Position numbers and translations under genes: made by a program. Below, piece after piece: positions 24,800 through 41,582 of a DNA stretch of 64,000 bases; the stretch's first letter is position 1, and each line of letters starts with the position of its first letter. The DNA lies in NCBI GenBank assembly GCA_022432975.1, contig CM039505.1:23655916-23719915 (forward strand), read 5' to 3'. The notes beneath the pieces are model-generated. The model did no database searches. It worked only from the letters and a program-made list of their open reading frames with translations, and was not told the origin of the DNA. Source of the DNA: Begonia masoniana (taxonomy: Eukaryota; Streptophyta; Magnoliopsida; Cucurbitales; Begoniaceae).

Positions 24800-25593
24800 C
24801 TACAGCTCGACCTACGACAAAAATTCAAACTTCATCAAAATCAAACTTACATCCACTAATTATTCTCAAACTACTATTTCTAGCCTAATCCAAATAAAAC
24901 CTTACTAAACGGGCCACTAATTTGTGTTCGGTAAAAACCGACCCTAAACTTCAAACGTGCATAACTTTCGCGTCGGTTATCGGAATCGAACGATTCCAGC
25001 GGCCACGTACTCCTCTAATAACCTATTTTAACATTCTAAAAGGAATTTTAAAACAAACAACCGTAACTAGGTCAAAATAACAAAAACCTGATTCTGCCCT
25101 AAATCGAAATTTTTCCCTTTTATGGTTTTTCATCAATTCACACCAATTTCCTCACCAATCAATCCCCCTCATACCTAATTAACATAAACTAACCAAAATC
25201 CCAAGGCTACACACACCAAAAACCGAAATGCCCAATTCAGGCTTGCTGGTTTTTCTCCCAAATTGGGCTCCTCACGGCCAGGCGACTAAAGCCGGCCTAA
25301 TGTCCGGCAATCTCGAGCCAAGAACGCTAAAAAACGGCCGGTGATCGGAGCCCAAACTCGCTCATCACCCTCGGCCACAAATAGAACTGAAACAGGGGAA
25401 CAGGAAGGGGAAGGCTTACCGTTCAGTTTGTGCGCGGAGACGGTCGAAAATGGCAACCCTGGAAGCGTCGCCGTCGTCTGGCCTGAAAACGGCGAGGAAT
25501 CGCCGGCGTTCCTCGTCCCTCCCCCTCCTCCTCCGATCGCGAGCACCGAAGGCTCGAACAACAATGGCTCATTCGAGCCATTCTGTTGTTTTA

Positions 25594-25596
<3 letters not shown>

Positions 25597-25624
<28 letters not shown>
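25597..25624 (+). repeat. (AAT)n microsatellite
   Basis: About nine uninterrupted AAT/TAA units. Confidence 0.95.
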
Positions 25625-25627
<3 letters not shown>

Positions 25628-27238
25628 CTTATTAAAACATTAATATATCATCATTTACCGTTTTGCCCTCCCGTGTTTTCGACCATTTCGAATTTCAATA
25701 AATCTTCTTTTTAAAGTAAAACCCCCGGCTTAATTTCACTAGGTCCCGAACCTAAATTAGAAACCATTTGTTCCACCAAATTTATTCACTTTTCTTTTAA
25801 ATTAAATAAAACAACCTATTTTATTCAATAAAATTTCCGGATTATTACAGTAAGAATTTTATAACAATTATCATAACATTTAATAGAAACAAACGTTACA
25901 AAATTTAATTTACCATTAAGTTAGAATTGATTTATTAATAACATTTATAACAAAAGATGTTATGGAAATCAAAACAACTTCTCATCATGGCCTTACACTT
26001 GGCACCATGATTTGGCAAGATTCATTTTAAAAAACTATTTTCAAAAACAACTTTATGTTTGTTAATTAATTGAACAATTTAATTATTTCATTTAATGAAA
26101 CATAACAAACAAATTAATTATGACAACTTTTGTCATGTGTCTTATAAGTTGATTATTCAACTATTTCATCTAATGAAATATAATAAACTTATTATTGAGT
26201 GTATTAAATAATTAACTCATAGTTAATTATTTAATCTTCTTTGTTCATTTTTCTATTATTCGAATAATGATAGAAGGTGACAAAGGGACCGATGGACCTA
26301 TAATTTTAAGCTTCAATAATTTTTTCGTTAATTAATATAAACTCTTTGTATCAATTAACGTAATTATTAACTCTAAAGTAAGTCCACTAAATACTTGTAG
26401 TTGCACTCTTAAAACTATAGATTATGTTTACTCAAAGTAATGTCCATTGATATAGTCATTACATGTGTACTAACCCTCCATTTAGATTCGTAATAGAGCT
26501 AGGTTTTTAATCCGCTAACCTCTCATATTACATCTTTATCCTTAACTACCATTAGTCCTTGATTGAATAATTAATTCATAACGATTTATGAATTTGCGCG
26601 CTAATTATTCAATCTTTTAACTAACAAAAAAAGGGAATCCAATAAAATGGATTTCATTGTATCGATATTAACATTCTCAGCTATTCATTTTAATTTATTC
26701 CTAATATACGAGGTGTGTGAATTGTAACTCATACAAAACTTTACCAAGTAAATTAAAGAATAAATTAAAATAAAATAGGAGTTTGTTAAATACAATGAAT
26801 TAAGATTACACACATATGACCATCATTATGATAAAGTTATTTGTTCTAGGTTTAACGGAAATTATAAGAACAATATAATTTTATCTGGTCCAGTCCTATA
26901 TAATCATATTATATAAAACTTATTTACCTTATGTCACTACATAAATAGTCGGAATATAACTATACATTCTTAATAAGATAAACTAAGTTTATGACTATGA
27001 TTTATTTGAAGATTCCATACTTCAAATATAAGTCATTGGATTTGTTTTGGTTATTACTCTTTATATTATATCCCTCATATATACAATATATATGTCAATA
27101 TAAAGTTTGCACAAATAACCAAAGAATTTTCTCTAAATTTTATAAAGCATGATCTTTAAATGCAAGCATAATATTAATCAATTTAAATAATATAACTATT
27201 CTATTACATTTGCTTGTTTGGGCACATAATTCCCAACA

Positions 27239-27357
27239 GCTGCCATTAACGCTGATCAAAGCTTTTCATCAATCTACACGCACCAAGAAATTGAATTGTT
27301 CTAACAGATAAATAACTATCAAACCCAGAAATTTAATTCCAGAAAAGAAGACAAAAC
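27239..27357 (-). pseudogene. Start codon and 5' leader of the captured CSLD fragment
   Basis: On the minus strand ATG at 27246-27244 is followed by GCAGC, the Copia target duplication, and reading continues at 9961 as MAAPSRSSNVAPVVNHISQSS. The Copia thus inserted between codons 2 and 3. Upstream (27247-27357) is leader sequence, truncated by the Cassandra TSD. The fragment therefore includes the original CSLD 5' UTR. Confidence 0.75.
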
Positions 27358-28249
27358 TGTAACGACCCCTTTTCCCATCAAGATATTGTCCGCTCTAGGG
27401 ATTGGGCCGCAACCCAATATCCTCCCCTCACGGCTTTGTTTGGCGAGAGCACTTCCCGGAAGGTCACCCAACCTGGAATTACTCTCGCCGAAGCATTCTT
27501 AACTTCGGAGTTCTTATGGGATCCGTTGTCAATTGAGCTCCAAAACGCGTCTTGCTATGTTGGGAGAGATCTCTTACATATGTTTCATTTCCATGTACTT
27601 CCCCAAGCGATGTGGGTTCGTAACGGCCCCTCCTTCAACGGTCGAACCCTCCGGCCCAGGTCAGCCCCAGGATCCGCGGAGCTTTACCCACCTCCGGCCC
27701 AGGTCAGCCCCAGGATCCGCAGAGCATGGGTGGTCCTCACAGATTCGTTGAAAGATGGGTCGTCACAATCAACCCCCCTCGGGGGCCCAACGTCCTTGTT
27801 AGCCACATTTTCGGTTGGGTACAGGCTCTGATACCATTTGTAACGACCCCTTTTCCCAGCAAGATATTGTCCGCTCTTGGGATTGGGTCGCAGCCCAATA
27901 TCCTCCCCTCACGGCTTTGTTTGGTGAGAGCACTTCCCGGAAGGTCACCCAACCTGGAATTACTCTCGCCGAAGCACTCTTAACTTCGGAGTTCTTATGG
28001 GATCCGTTGTCAATTGAGCTCCAAAATGCGTCTTGCTATGTTGGGAGGGATCTCTTACATATGTTTCATTTCCATGTACTTCCCCAAGCGATGTGGGTTG
28101 TTAACGGCCCCTCCTTCAACGGTCGAACCCTCTGGCCCAGGTCAGCCCCAGGATCCGCAGGAGCTTTACCCACCTCCGGCCCAGGTCAGCCCCAGGATCC
28201 GCAGAGCATGAGTGGTCCTCACAGATTCGTTGAAAGACGGGTCGTCACA
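27358..28249 (-). mobile_element. Cassandra TRIM retrotransposon (copy 2) in Pack-MULE
   Basis: LTRs of about 410 bp (27358-27767, 27839-28249), a perfect 5-bp TSD AAAAC (27353-27357, 28250-28254), an internal region of about 71 bp with primer site TGGTATCAGAGCC and a G-rich polypurine tract. 5S-like blocks lie at about 27444-27534 and 27925-28015 on the minus strand. It differs from copy 1 in the LTR segment outside the 5S block, which here holds a duplicated GGCCCAGGTCAGCCCCAGGA unit, so it is a distinct subfamily. Confidence 0.94.
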
Positions 28250-28254
28250 AAAAC

Positions 28255-28704
28255 AATCAAACTAATTCGAAATCCACCGTCTCTTTCTCCATGTTTGGAC
28301 TAAGAATTCGACAGGTTTAATTGGTGTAAAACTCAGATTCAATCAACCAAAAGCAAAAACTCATTTCTAAAATCTTGCTCTGCTTTTCTTCCTTAAATTG
28401 TAAAAGAGATGAATAAATAAAGCAATCTGAGTATGAAACTCTCAAAAAGCTTATCAAGTGTAACCACCGGAAGAGAGCATGGCAATGAAAAATTCAAACC
28501 TTGCCGACTCACTCAAGCCCGCAAAGTAAGAACATCAAATTGCAACTTCGACGAGTTCTACATTGTTGTCATCATCCATAATGGAGGACAAAAATGCAAA
28601 AACAAGAACGAATCAACAATACTCCCTTCTTTTTTAACAATTCCAGCGCAAACACAGTTTGTTTTCCAGCCTACAGCAGAAGTCGACGTTCCATACAAGA
28701 GACC
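28255..28704 (-). other. Remaining Pack-MULE internal sequence
   Basis: Non-repetitive sequence between Cassandra copy 2 and the right TIR, probably more of the captured CSLD 5' UTR/upstream region. I recognise no coding similarity. Confidence 0.5.
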
Positions 28705-28966
28705 ATTATCGATTTCGGATGTGGATTAAGGTTTCTACAAGTGTTCTGCTCTGAGCAAGCTAGAGAAGAAGACGATGCAGGGGCAATGACATTTTTGGAA
28801 GTAAAATATGACACGTGACGAAAACGTGTTATTTTAACAGAAAATATCCCGGTAGGGAGTGAATTACCCATTACCCATATATTAAGGTTGCTTTTACCCA
28901 TTATCCAATTTTAAGGTGTAAATTGTTATTTTCACTTAGTTGCAAGAGTCGAATTACCTTTTATCC
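28705..28966 (-). repeat. Pack-MULE right terminal inverted repeat
   Basis: Inverted partner of 8936-9238; lacks the CTGCCC expansion. Confidence 0.85.
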
Positions 28967-28976
28967 AAAAAAATAT

Positions 28977-29572
28977 GATTTATACAACAGAGGTATCAAT
29001 CCAACCTCTTAAGGACTATAAACTCGGGAAAAATCAATAATTTTGCCCTGTCATTGGTGTTGGATTGATTATTTTATGGAAGGAGGGGAGTAGATAAGAT
29101 ATCTTTGAAATTCAAAGATTGTGGGAAGTCCAATAAAATTCAAATAAAATGATGAGAAGTCACAGCTTGACCATGCTTCAACGTATTAGGGATGGGCGGT
29201 CAGAAATGAGTGTTTTGACTGAGCGAGCACCAAACCCGGGTTCAGAATGATTGGATTTGACGAAGATCGAAAAAAAATAGAAATTCTTCAACATCTGGCC
29301 TGGAGATCAATTTTAGAGGGTACAACCTCTCCTTCCTCCCCTTTCATTTCCATCTTCTTTTCTCCCTCTTTCTTCTTTTTCTTTTCTGGGTTCTTCTTAA
29401 ACTTAACGGTCGCCGAAGAGGAGAGGGAAACTGGAATTTCTCTCTCTTCTGGGTCTTCATTTTTGGGGGGTTTTAATTGAGTTTTTGGACTTCGTTTTTG
29501 GGTTTTTTTTCTCTACATTGAAGTTAATTAGGGTTTCGCGTGAATTTGTCTGGTGGGTTCTGAAAGGGAGCC
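28977..29572 (+). promoter_or_regulatory. Upstream region and 5' UTR of the SHAGGY-like kinase gene
   Basis: About 600 bp between the Pack-MULE TSD and the kinase ATG. A pyrimidine-rich tract at 29325-29400 and the GGGTTTCGCGTGAATTT stretch before the ATG resemble a plant 5' UTR. I cannot place a TATA box or transcription start with confidence. Distal promoter elements, if any, are now separated by 20 kb of insertion. Confidence 0.5.
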
Positions 29573-35657
<6,085 letters not shown>

Positions 35658-36182
35658 TCTTCCACGAAGATGAGTTTGTTCACTACGGCTATACCTGTCT
35701 GTCCACGGTATTCCATCGTTGAGTTGTGACAGAAGGCAAAATGAGAGTTTGAGACTTGTGCGTGCATCAAAGATCTTTGTGGAAGAGCTAGCATTTGAAA
35801 TATGAGATCGAGGGTTAGCTCACCCTCGGGTATTTTGTGGTCGTTGTATGGTGTAAAAGACGAGGGGTTGAGTTCTTGGCCAACGACTATGTTGTAATGT
35901 ACACTGCCGAATTCAAATAAATTTGAATATGTATATGAGTTGTTCTCTCTCTCTCTTGAGTGTTTTTGCATTATGAGGATGTTTGACATTTTTCATGCCA
36001 CGAAATAATGTTGATTGTTTTTTGTAATATGCTTTCAAAGAGAACGGATGAGCAGCCAATTTCTTGGTTTTATAATTGTGTTTTGTACCTTGATGTTTAT
36101 ATTTTTTTGTCTTTGCTCAACATCGAGCTGGAGGATCGCAGACAACAATTAGGTAAATTGGCTTACCATATTGTCGAGATTT
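35658..36182 (+). other. 3' flank of kinase gene
   Basis: Probable 3' UTR and intergenic DNA with a short (CT)n run near 35945-35960. I see no other gene. Confidence 0.6.
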
Positions 36183-38352
36183 AGAGGTGACAAACGAACC
36201 GACCAAACCAAATCAATGCTGAAAAAGTTTGGTTCACTAGCAGGTCAAATTAGTTGAGGCGAGCGAGTTCAATGAGTTGAGTTTAATTAACTTGTTTAAA
36301 AAAATTTCAATTTGAGTCGGTTCGTGAGTCACGAGTGAAACAAATTGAGTCGATCTAGCTAAACGAGTTTTAAAGAGTCGAGTATAGTGAGTAGAAGATA
36401 TATATAAATGGTTTCAAATTTATATTAATATAATGTATATTTTTTAAAAATTTAATTATTAAAATTATAATATTTATTTATGATTACAATGTCAAAATAT
36501 AATAGTTAGTTGTTTATTATCAAAATTTGTTTATTAATGTATAAAATAATCTGTATTTAGAAAAAAATTATTTGAGACGATCCAATAAAAAAATACACTA
36601 CACGAATAACACTACAACAGTTGTATCATTACAAATTAACACTCATCTAATTGTTAATCATTTGAAACATGTCAAGAAAAATACAAGTTACAAAAAATTA
36701 CTTTAAAATACAATACAAAGTCAAAAGAAAAAAAAAACAAGATGCAGTCTTCAACATCTAAATTTATAAAATTTTCAAGTATTTTATCATCTCGTTGTTA
36801 ATCTCTCGTCTTAGCGTCGTTCTAATATGTGATGTAAATGAATGCCTCCAAAAGGTAAGATGCAAGTCGTTCTCATCATTCTATACACGTCCGCTTGCAC
36901 TAAAACAGACTTTGATGCTACAGTAGAATTCAGAGGTGTTATTAGATTATGTGTCATTATAGAAATAATAGAATATATAGTAAAATACTTTTTCCATCTA
37001 TCTAAAATATCAAAATTCTCTTCTTGAGAAAATTGATAACGAATTTAAAAATAAATATCAAGTTTATTTCAAGAAGTAGTATAATAATGTTCAGTATCTA
37101 ATTCACTGCATATATCGTGAAATACTAAATTGTGAAGCAATAATATCACCACTAATACAATTATTAGAATAATTCTTTTTATGTGTGGGAGGGTATGAAC
37201 GACTAACAATAGAATATTTTATTTCATAAAAAAATATAAATTAACAATTTTAATTGCTACTTGATCATTAGTAATTGAAGGAGTAATAGGTAAATTAGTA
37301 GAAATCCTATTAAGTAGAAGACACACGATATTGTATAAAATTACGTGTTAATTTACAAAATTTAGAAGGCAAGATGAGAAATGAGATAATAAATTTCAAA
37401 GCATTTATTTGTAACATCATAAAAAGGTTACAAAAAATAAAAAAATGTATTAACAATATGATAACTTGATTTATCAAGATTAATATTTTGTATCTTTTCA
37501 TTCATAAAAAAATACCAATAACTTGTCAATATGGTCTACCATTATGCATCATTAAATAAGTCAAATTTCACATATTATCTACATCGATTTTTAATTTTTT
37601 GGTCTAAGTGGGCAACTTTACATAATTCTTTATATTATTGTTGTCTCAAATTAAAATCAATACTATAAAAAATTATATATCTAACTAATTCAATATAATG
37701 CGAAATTTATGTCATACTATCTTTAAGGACCAAATTTAAAATATAACACATACATCTCATACGAAGAAAAAAAATTGAATTAATATCTAATTGAAAATAT
37801 CTTTAAATGGGAAATACAACATCATTAACACTAGTATTGTCAAGAGTTATACTAAAAATGCTATCTTTAATAATATATTCTTGCAACATTGACACAATAT
37901 ATCTGTATATAGTGATGCCCGTGTGAGTATATTTACAGTTACGAAATTCTAAAATTATTTTATTTATTTTTCAAGATTCATCAATGTTACAACTATATAA
38001 TCTACAACATTAAGTGCCCTCCATAAATCTGACATAATAGAAATAAACATTGAAGAGACCTTTGCAAAAAAAAATGTAATAATTCTTTTTTTCATGACAT
38101 AAAATATTTTAATAATGTCATTTCTCGTTGTACTTCTAGATACATATTTAAAACCAGGAGTAACATACTTTTTCATAAATATTTCAAATATTTTACTATC
38201 GTTAAACGATAAACGATACAAGTCTTGCTATTTCTTCTTTCATTCTATTTGTGAATGTGTATAAGTGTCACTACCACTAGCATTCAACTGTGCTTGTGTA
38301 GGATCTCTTACTTGCTCATTTAAGTGAATTATTTTAAAATATCTACTAGTTG
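36183..38352 (-). pseudogene. Decayed hAT transposon relic
   Basis: The left end TTAGAGGTGACAAACGAACC resembles a hAT terminus. Minus-strand remnants: an N-terminal half at 37964-38221 (LSFNDSKIFEIFMKKYVTPG, SRSTTRNDIIKIFYVMKKR, SDLWRAL) and a C-terminal STVASKSVL...QADV stretch near 36890-36960, matching the hAT STVxSESAFSxxGRV signature with frameshifts. Many stops; the intervening sequence is AT-rich and unreadable. The right end is truncated by element A at 38353. It is unrelated to the young hAT at 2934-7428 except by superfamily. Confidence 0.7.
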
Positions 38353-38396
38353 TGTAGCGACCCTTACCCGTATCCTAATTTTTCCGTATTATTTTA

Positions 38397-38551
38397 TTTT
38401 ATCTTTACATATATTTATAAACTTTAATAACGTTGTGCGGAATTAAAACTGTTTAAACCGAAATCAGAATCGGATTTTATCTTTACATATATTTATAAAC
38501 TTTAATAACGTTGTGCGGAATTAAAACTGTTTAAACCGAAATCAGAATCGG
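38397..38551. repeat. 78-bp tandem duplication in A 3' LTR
   Basis: TTTTATCTTTACATATATTT... is repeated at a 78-bp period. The other LTR has one copy, so the duplication followed insertion. Confidence 0.88.
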
Positions 38552-38705
38552 AATTAAAAACGTTGAAGTCTATATTCTTAAAACCGTTTAAAACTAAACA
38601 TATTTCAAATTAATAAAACATTTAACAATTAAAACAATTAAATAAAACTTTAATTAAAACAATCATCGGCCGAGGGACAAAAGAGACTTTGTCCCTCACA
38701 AATTG

Positions 38706-38825
38706 AAGGGGCGATCGATCTTCTATTTCAGGAGATCGATCGCCGAGGTCAACAACAGGGGGGGCGATCGATCGCCCCTCGCCATGGCGATCGATCGCCC
38801 AAACCAACCATTAAGGGGCGATCCA
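38706..38825. repeat. Cluster of GGCGATCGATCGCC palindromes (A 3' LTR)
   Basis: Several perfect or near-perfect palindromes of the GGCGATCGATCGCC type lie within 120 bp. The matching region of the other LTR (55038-55200) has extra units, so copy number changed after insertion. Confidence 0.85.
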
Positions 38826-39330
38826 GATTACTCTCTAGAATCCGATTCCAGAGAGCAAACTTCCTACATTACCTTCATTCTTTTCTCATTCCATTCACGT
38901 TTCTTCTCATCCATATATGCTCTAAACTCTTCAACAAAACTTAACTCTTTTCTCATGTTATCAACCACCGATTAAACGACCCAAAACATATTTTAAAACG
39001 TGTTTAAAACATAATAAACTTTCCTGAAAACAAACTTCGTGGATCTGTTTAAAAAAATGAGCATTTCCACCTATTTTAAAGATCACCAAAACAGTTTATA
39101 AAACAGGTTTCCAACACGTTTAAAACATCAAATATAAACCTATCCATTACCAGATCCACACATCCTAATATGTTAAGCTATACAATTCATATCGTGTCCC
39201 CAAAACATATACCTACATCACCACGGGTCAAAATGCGCACCGACTGCCCATCACACTCCCACGAGCCATCTTTCTTCAACTGTTCATGCCTCGGGTGGAG
39301 GGATCTCATCCTCACCTGTGTAGAGGTCAC

Positions 39331-39370
39331 CTACACCATAAAGACATCTATGAGCTAAAGGCTCAGTAAG
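39331..39370 (-). promoter_or_regulatory. Branch-site/stem-loop/acceptor block (A 3' LTR)
   Basis: Minus strand: CTTACTGAGC-CTTTA-GCTCATAG, then TTATGGTGTAG|GTGACC. The stem is GAGC/GCTC. A putative 15-nt segment ends at CAG|GTGAGG (39316-39330). Confidence 0.5.
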
Positions 39371-39894
39371 TTCTACGTAAATGCTTATGCATGAACATGT
39401 ATGTGCAATTTTTATAACATCGTCACTCATGCATTTCATTCATTCATTCATTCTCACCATGACATTCTTTTGGTTACCGAAGCCTATCACTCGGCAGATG
39501 GATAGGGCCCGTCAAGCTGTTAGACAGCCCACACCATCTGAAGGGAGAGAAACCCGCTCACCACGGAACGCTGGGTTTGAACCTCACCCCGATAACCACA
39601 TACAGAGGGTTGTTTACATGATACTTTACTTGCCTTTACGTGCATTTCCTTTTCATGAAAACTATTCGTAAATTCGTTTTTATGACGTTTTTAAAACTAT
39701 GATGCATGAACAGTTATAAACATAAAATAATCAACCATCATACGTACCATCAAGACACTCTAAGCATAACCTACAAAAGAACTAATCCTAACTACCCAAC
39801 CAAAGCATTTAAACAAGCAATTCACCAATGATCCTCGACGCGACATAGACGTACGGTGTAGGCCAATCGGCCAGAGTAAGTCACGAGAACTTAC

Positions 39895-39939
39895 CTCGTG
39901 TCCGTTGCAGCTCAAGCTCCGTCCACGAGTGTTGTTCGT
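39895..39939 (-). promoter_or_regulatory. Candidate 45-nt LTR mini-exon (A 3' LTR)
   Basis: Minus strand: TTTTGCCTCAG|ACGAACAAC ... GGACACGAG|GTAAGTT. The donor sits in the loop of a perfect hairpin CACGAG-GTAAGTT-CTCGTG. Confidence 0.55.
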
Positions 39940-40997
39940 CTGAGGCAAAACACAACAGTCGATGTTAAAACAAGTTTAAGTTACTAAACGTCCAAGTTTA
40001 ACGAAACCTTAACTAAGGAAATTCTTAAAAGTTCTAACTTAACTATTCGAGGCATTTCCACAACAATTTAACGCTCGATACCTCGGAAACACTATTAACG
40101 AGTTTTTCCCTAAAACCCGAAAATTAGTCAAACTCTAACATTCGTCTTAAATCAATTAAATTCGTCCAATAACGTTCAATACGTTCACTTTATCCCTAAT
40201 TACGACAAACCTATCAATTTCGAACCTTAAATCACAATTTTAACAAAACCCTAATCGTAAAACCTAAACGTATAACTTCTTTAAAATTGAAAATTAACGT
40301 CCGAAAGCTGTAGAATCTTACCTAGAACGTTGATCGGAGGAGAAAACGTGAAGAACGGAGATCGATCAGAGGAGAAACGGAGGTCGGAATGGAGGAGAAC
40401 CGTCGATGGCAGAGAGCTTCGCTCTCTGTATTTTTTTTTCGCGCAGGAAGAAAGAAATGAGGGAGAAAAAGAAGATTTTGATATTTTATAATATTGACTT
40501 GTCAAATGACCGTTTTGCCATTTCCTTTGTTTTTATATTTGTTTCGTCCTTCGTTCCGTTAATTGGCTAACGACTCGGGTTCTTCTGTAATACCCAGCTT
40601 GTACGGATTTCGGATATAATATGTTATATTATTATTTTATTATATAATGGTATTTTTGGTAAATATGTCAAATCAGGTCCGTTTTACGAAAAGAAAGCGT
40701 CATTACGATCCTAACGATTAATAGGAATTTTAAAGAAATTATGGGAATTTTTGGAGATTAAACGCTATATTCCGAGTTAATACATTTCTCGTAATGTAAG
40801 AGACGTTCTCGTAAAAATAGCGAACGAGGTCCAAATTGCGAACGGACAGTTTTGTTAAATTCCAAATAGTAGGAGGCACTTATTGGCAGAATATGGAAAG
40901 TTGGAAAAGTCGAATAGCTGGACGATTAACGAACCGAAGGACGAAACGAAATAGAAATAAGTGTTAAGGGTATTTTAGTAATTTGTCAAATCAATAT

Positions 40998-41004
40998 TAT
41001 AAAT
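40998..41004 (+). promoter_or_regulatory. TATA box of B 5' LTR
   Basis: TATAAAT, about 170 bp before the first donor. It is preserved at 48159-48165 in the 3' LTR; element D has TATAAATA in the equivalent place. Confidence 0.55.
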
Positions 41005-41537
41005 CAATAGAAATCTTTTCTCTCCCTCACTTCTCTTCTTTTCTTCTCTGGAATTCACGAACCAGAGAGCATAAATTCTCTCTTGGCCGTTGATGTTTTC
41101 CTCTTCCGAACTCCGATTCGCGTCCCGTTCGTTCCGTTTTCTTCACAATTTCTCCTCCTCTCGCAACCCTAGGTATGAGCCTACAATCTTAGAGCTTTTA
41201 TTTCGATGATTTCGGAGTTTTAAACAATTAGGTTCGTTTAGGGTTTCGATTTAAAACGCGAATTAGGGTTCGTAATTAATAGGTTAGCCGTGATTAAGTA
41301 TATATTGCACGTATTCGACGTTATTGGATGAAGTTAAATCAATTTGTGGAAAAGTTAAAATTAGGGATTTTCGGGTTTTAAGGAAAAACTCGTAAAGTGT
41401 GAATTGAGGTGTCGAGCGTGTATTTGCTCGATGAATGTGATTAAAGACTTTAGGAAGTTATTTAGTTAAGGTTTTGACAATTTAGACGTTTATTAACTTA
41501 AACTCGTTTTAACGTCAAATCCTTGTAAATTGCTTAG

Positions 41538-41582
41538 GTGAACAGCGCTCGTGGACGGAGCTTGAGCTGCTTTGGACACGAG
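41538..41582 (+). promoter_or_regulatory. Candidate 45-nt LTR mini-exon (B 5' LTR)
   Basis: ATTGCTTAG|GTGAACAGC ... GACACGAG|GTAAGTTCTCGTG. The donor lies in the loop of a perfect 6-bp hairpin (CACGAG 41577-41582, CTCGTG 41590-41595). Same length as in element A. Confidence 0.55.

Larger units (their letters stand above)
21044..25849 (-). mobile_element. Large (4.8-kb) gypsy solo LTR packed with minisatellites
   Basis: A TG...CA element with 5-bp TSD GTAAG (21039-21043, 25850-25854). On the minus strand it starts TGTAATAATCCGGAAATT and ends TTTTCGGGGCGTTACA, as chromovirus LTRs often do. There is no primer site, polypurine tract or gag/pol, so it is a solo LTR. More than half its length is tandem repeat (21650-22690 and 22738-24655). 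Non-repeat sequence at 24720-25849 is the minus-strand 5' portion, with donor ACG|GTAAGC at 25420 and a degenerate mini-exon at 24758-24799. Confidence 0.88.
9962..27238 (-). mobile_element. Ty1/Copia LTR retrotransposon with three nested insertions
   Basis: Two LTRs (9962-11790 and 20597-27238, the latter interrupted) begin TG and end CA on both sides, and a perfect 5-bp TSD GCTGC is present at 9957-9961 and 27239-27243. On the minus strand the order is 5' LTR, initiator-tRNA-Met primer site (20583-20594), gag, CCHC, protease, integrase, reverse transcriptase, RNase H, polypurine tract, 3' LTR. Integrase preceding RT identifies Copia. Without its nested insertions (21044-25849, 16201-18875, 12224-13045) it is about 9 kb. 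It has several nonsense codons and is inactive. I cannot assign a clade from sequence alone. Confidence 0.95.
20597..27238 (-). repeat. Copia 5' LTR, interrupted by a 4.8-kb solo LTR
   Basis: Left part 20597-21043 and right part 25850-27238 together align with the intact LTR at 9962-11790. The insertion point, in TATAGTGTAAG, is uninterrupted in the left-hand copy (10415-10425), which serves as the empty-site reference. Confidence 0.94.
8936..28966 (-). mobile_element. Pack-MULE carrying a CSLD gene fragment, now split by nested retroelements
   Basis: Long terminal inverted repeats: 8936-9238 matches the reverse complement of 28705-28966 over about 260-280 bp, with mismatches and small indels. 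The ends read GGTAAAGTGCAATT and, from the other side, GGATAAAAGGTAATT. The flanks share a 9-10-bp direct repeat AAAAAAATAT (8926-8935 and 28967-28976), although its A-run makes it partly low-complexity. Between the TIRs, apart from later insertions, lies the 5' part of a CSLD gene on the minus strand. Removing the Copia (9962-27238) and Cassandra (27358-28249) insertions leaves an element of about 1.9 kb, a usual Pack-MULE size. No transposase is present, so it is non-autonomous. Confidence 0.83.

Noticed and set aside
36183..38352. Functional hAT gene on the minus strand
   Set aside because: Only scattered hAT motifs survive between many stops and frameshifts; right end missing.
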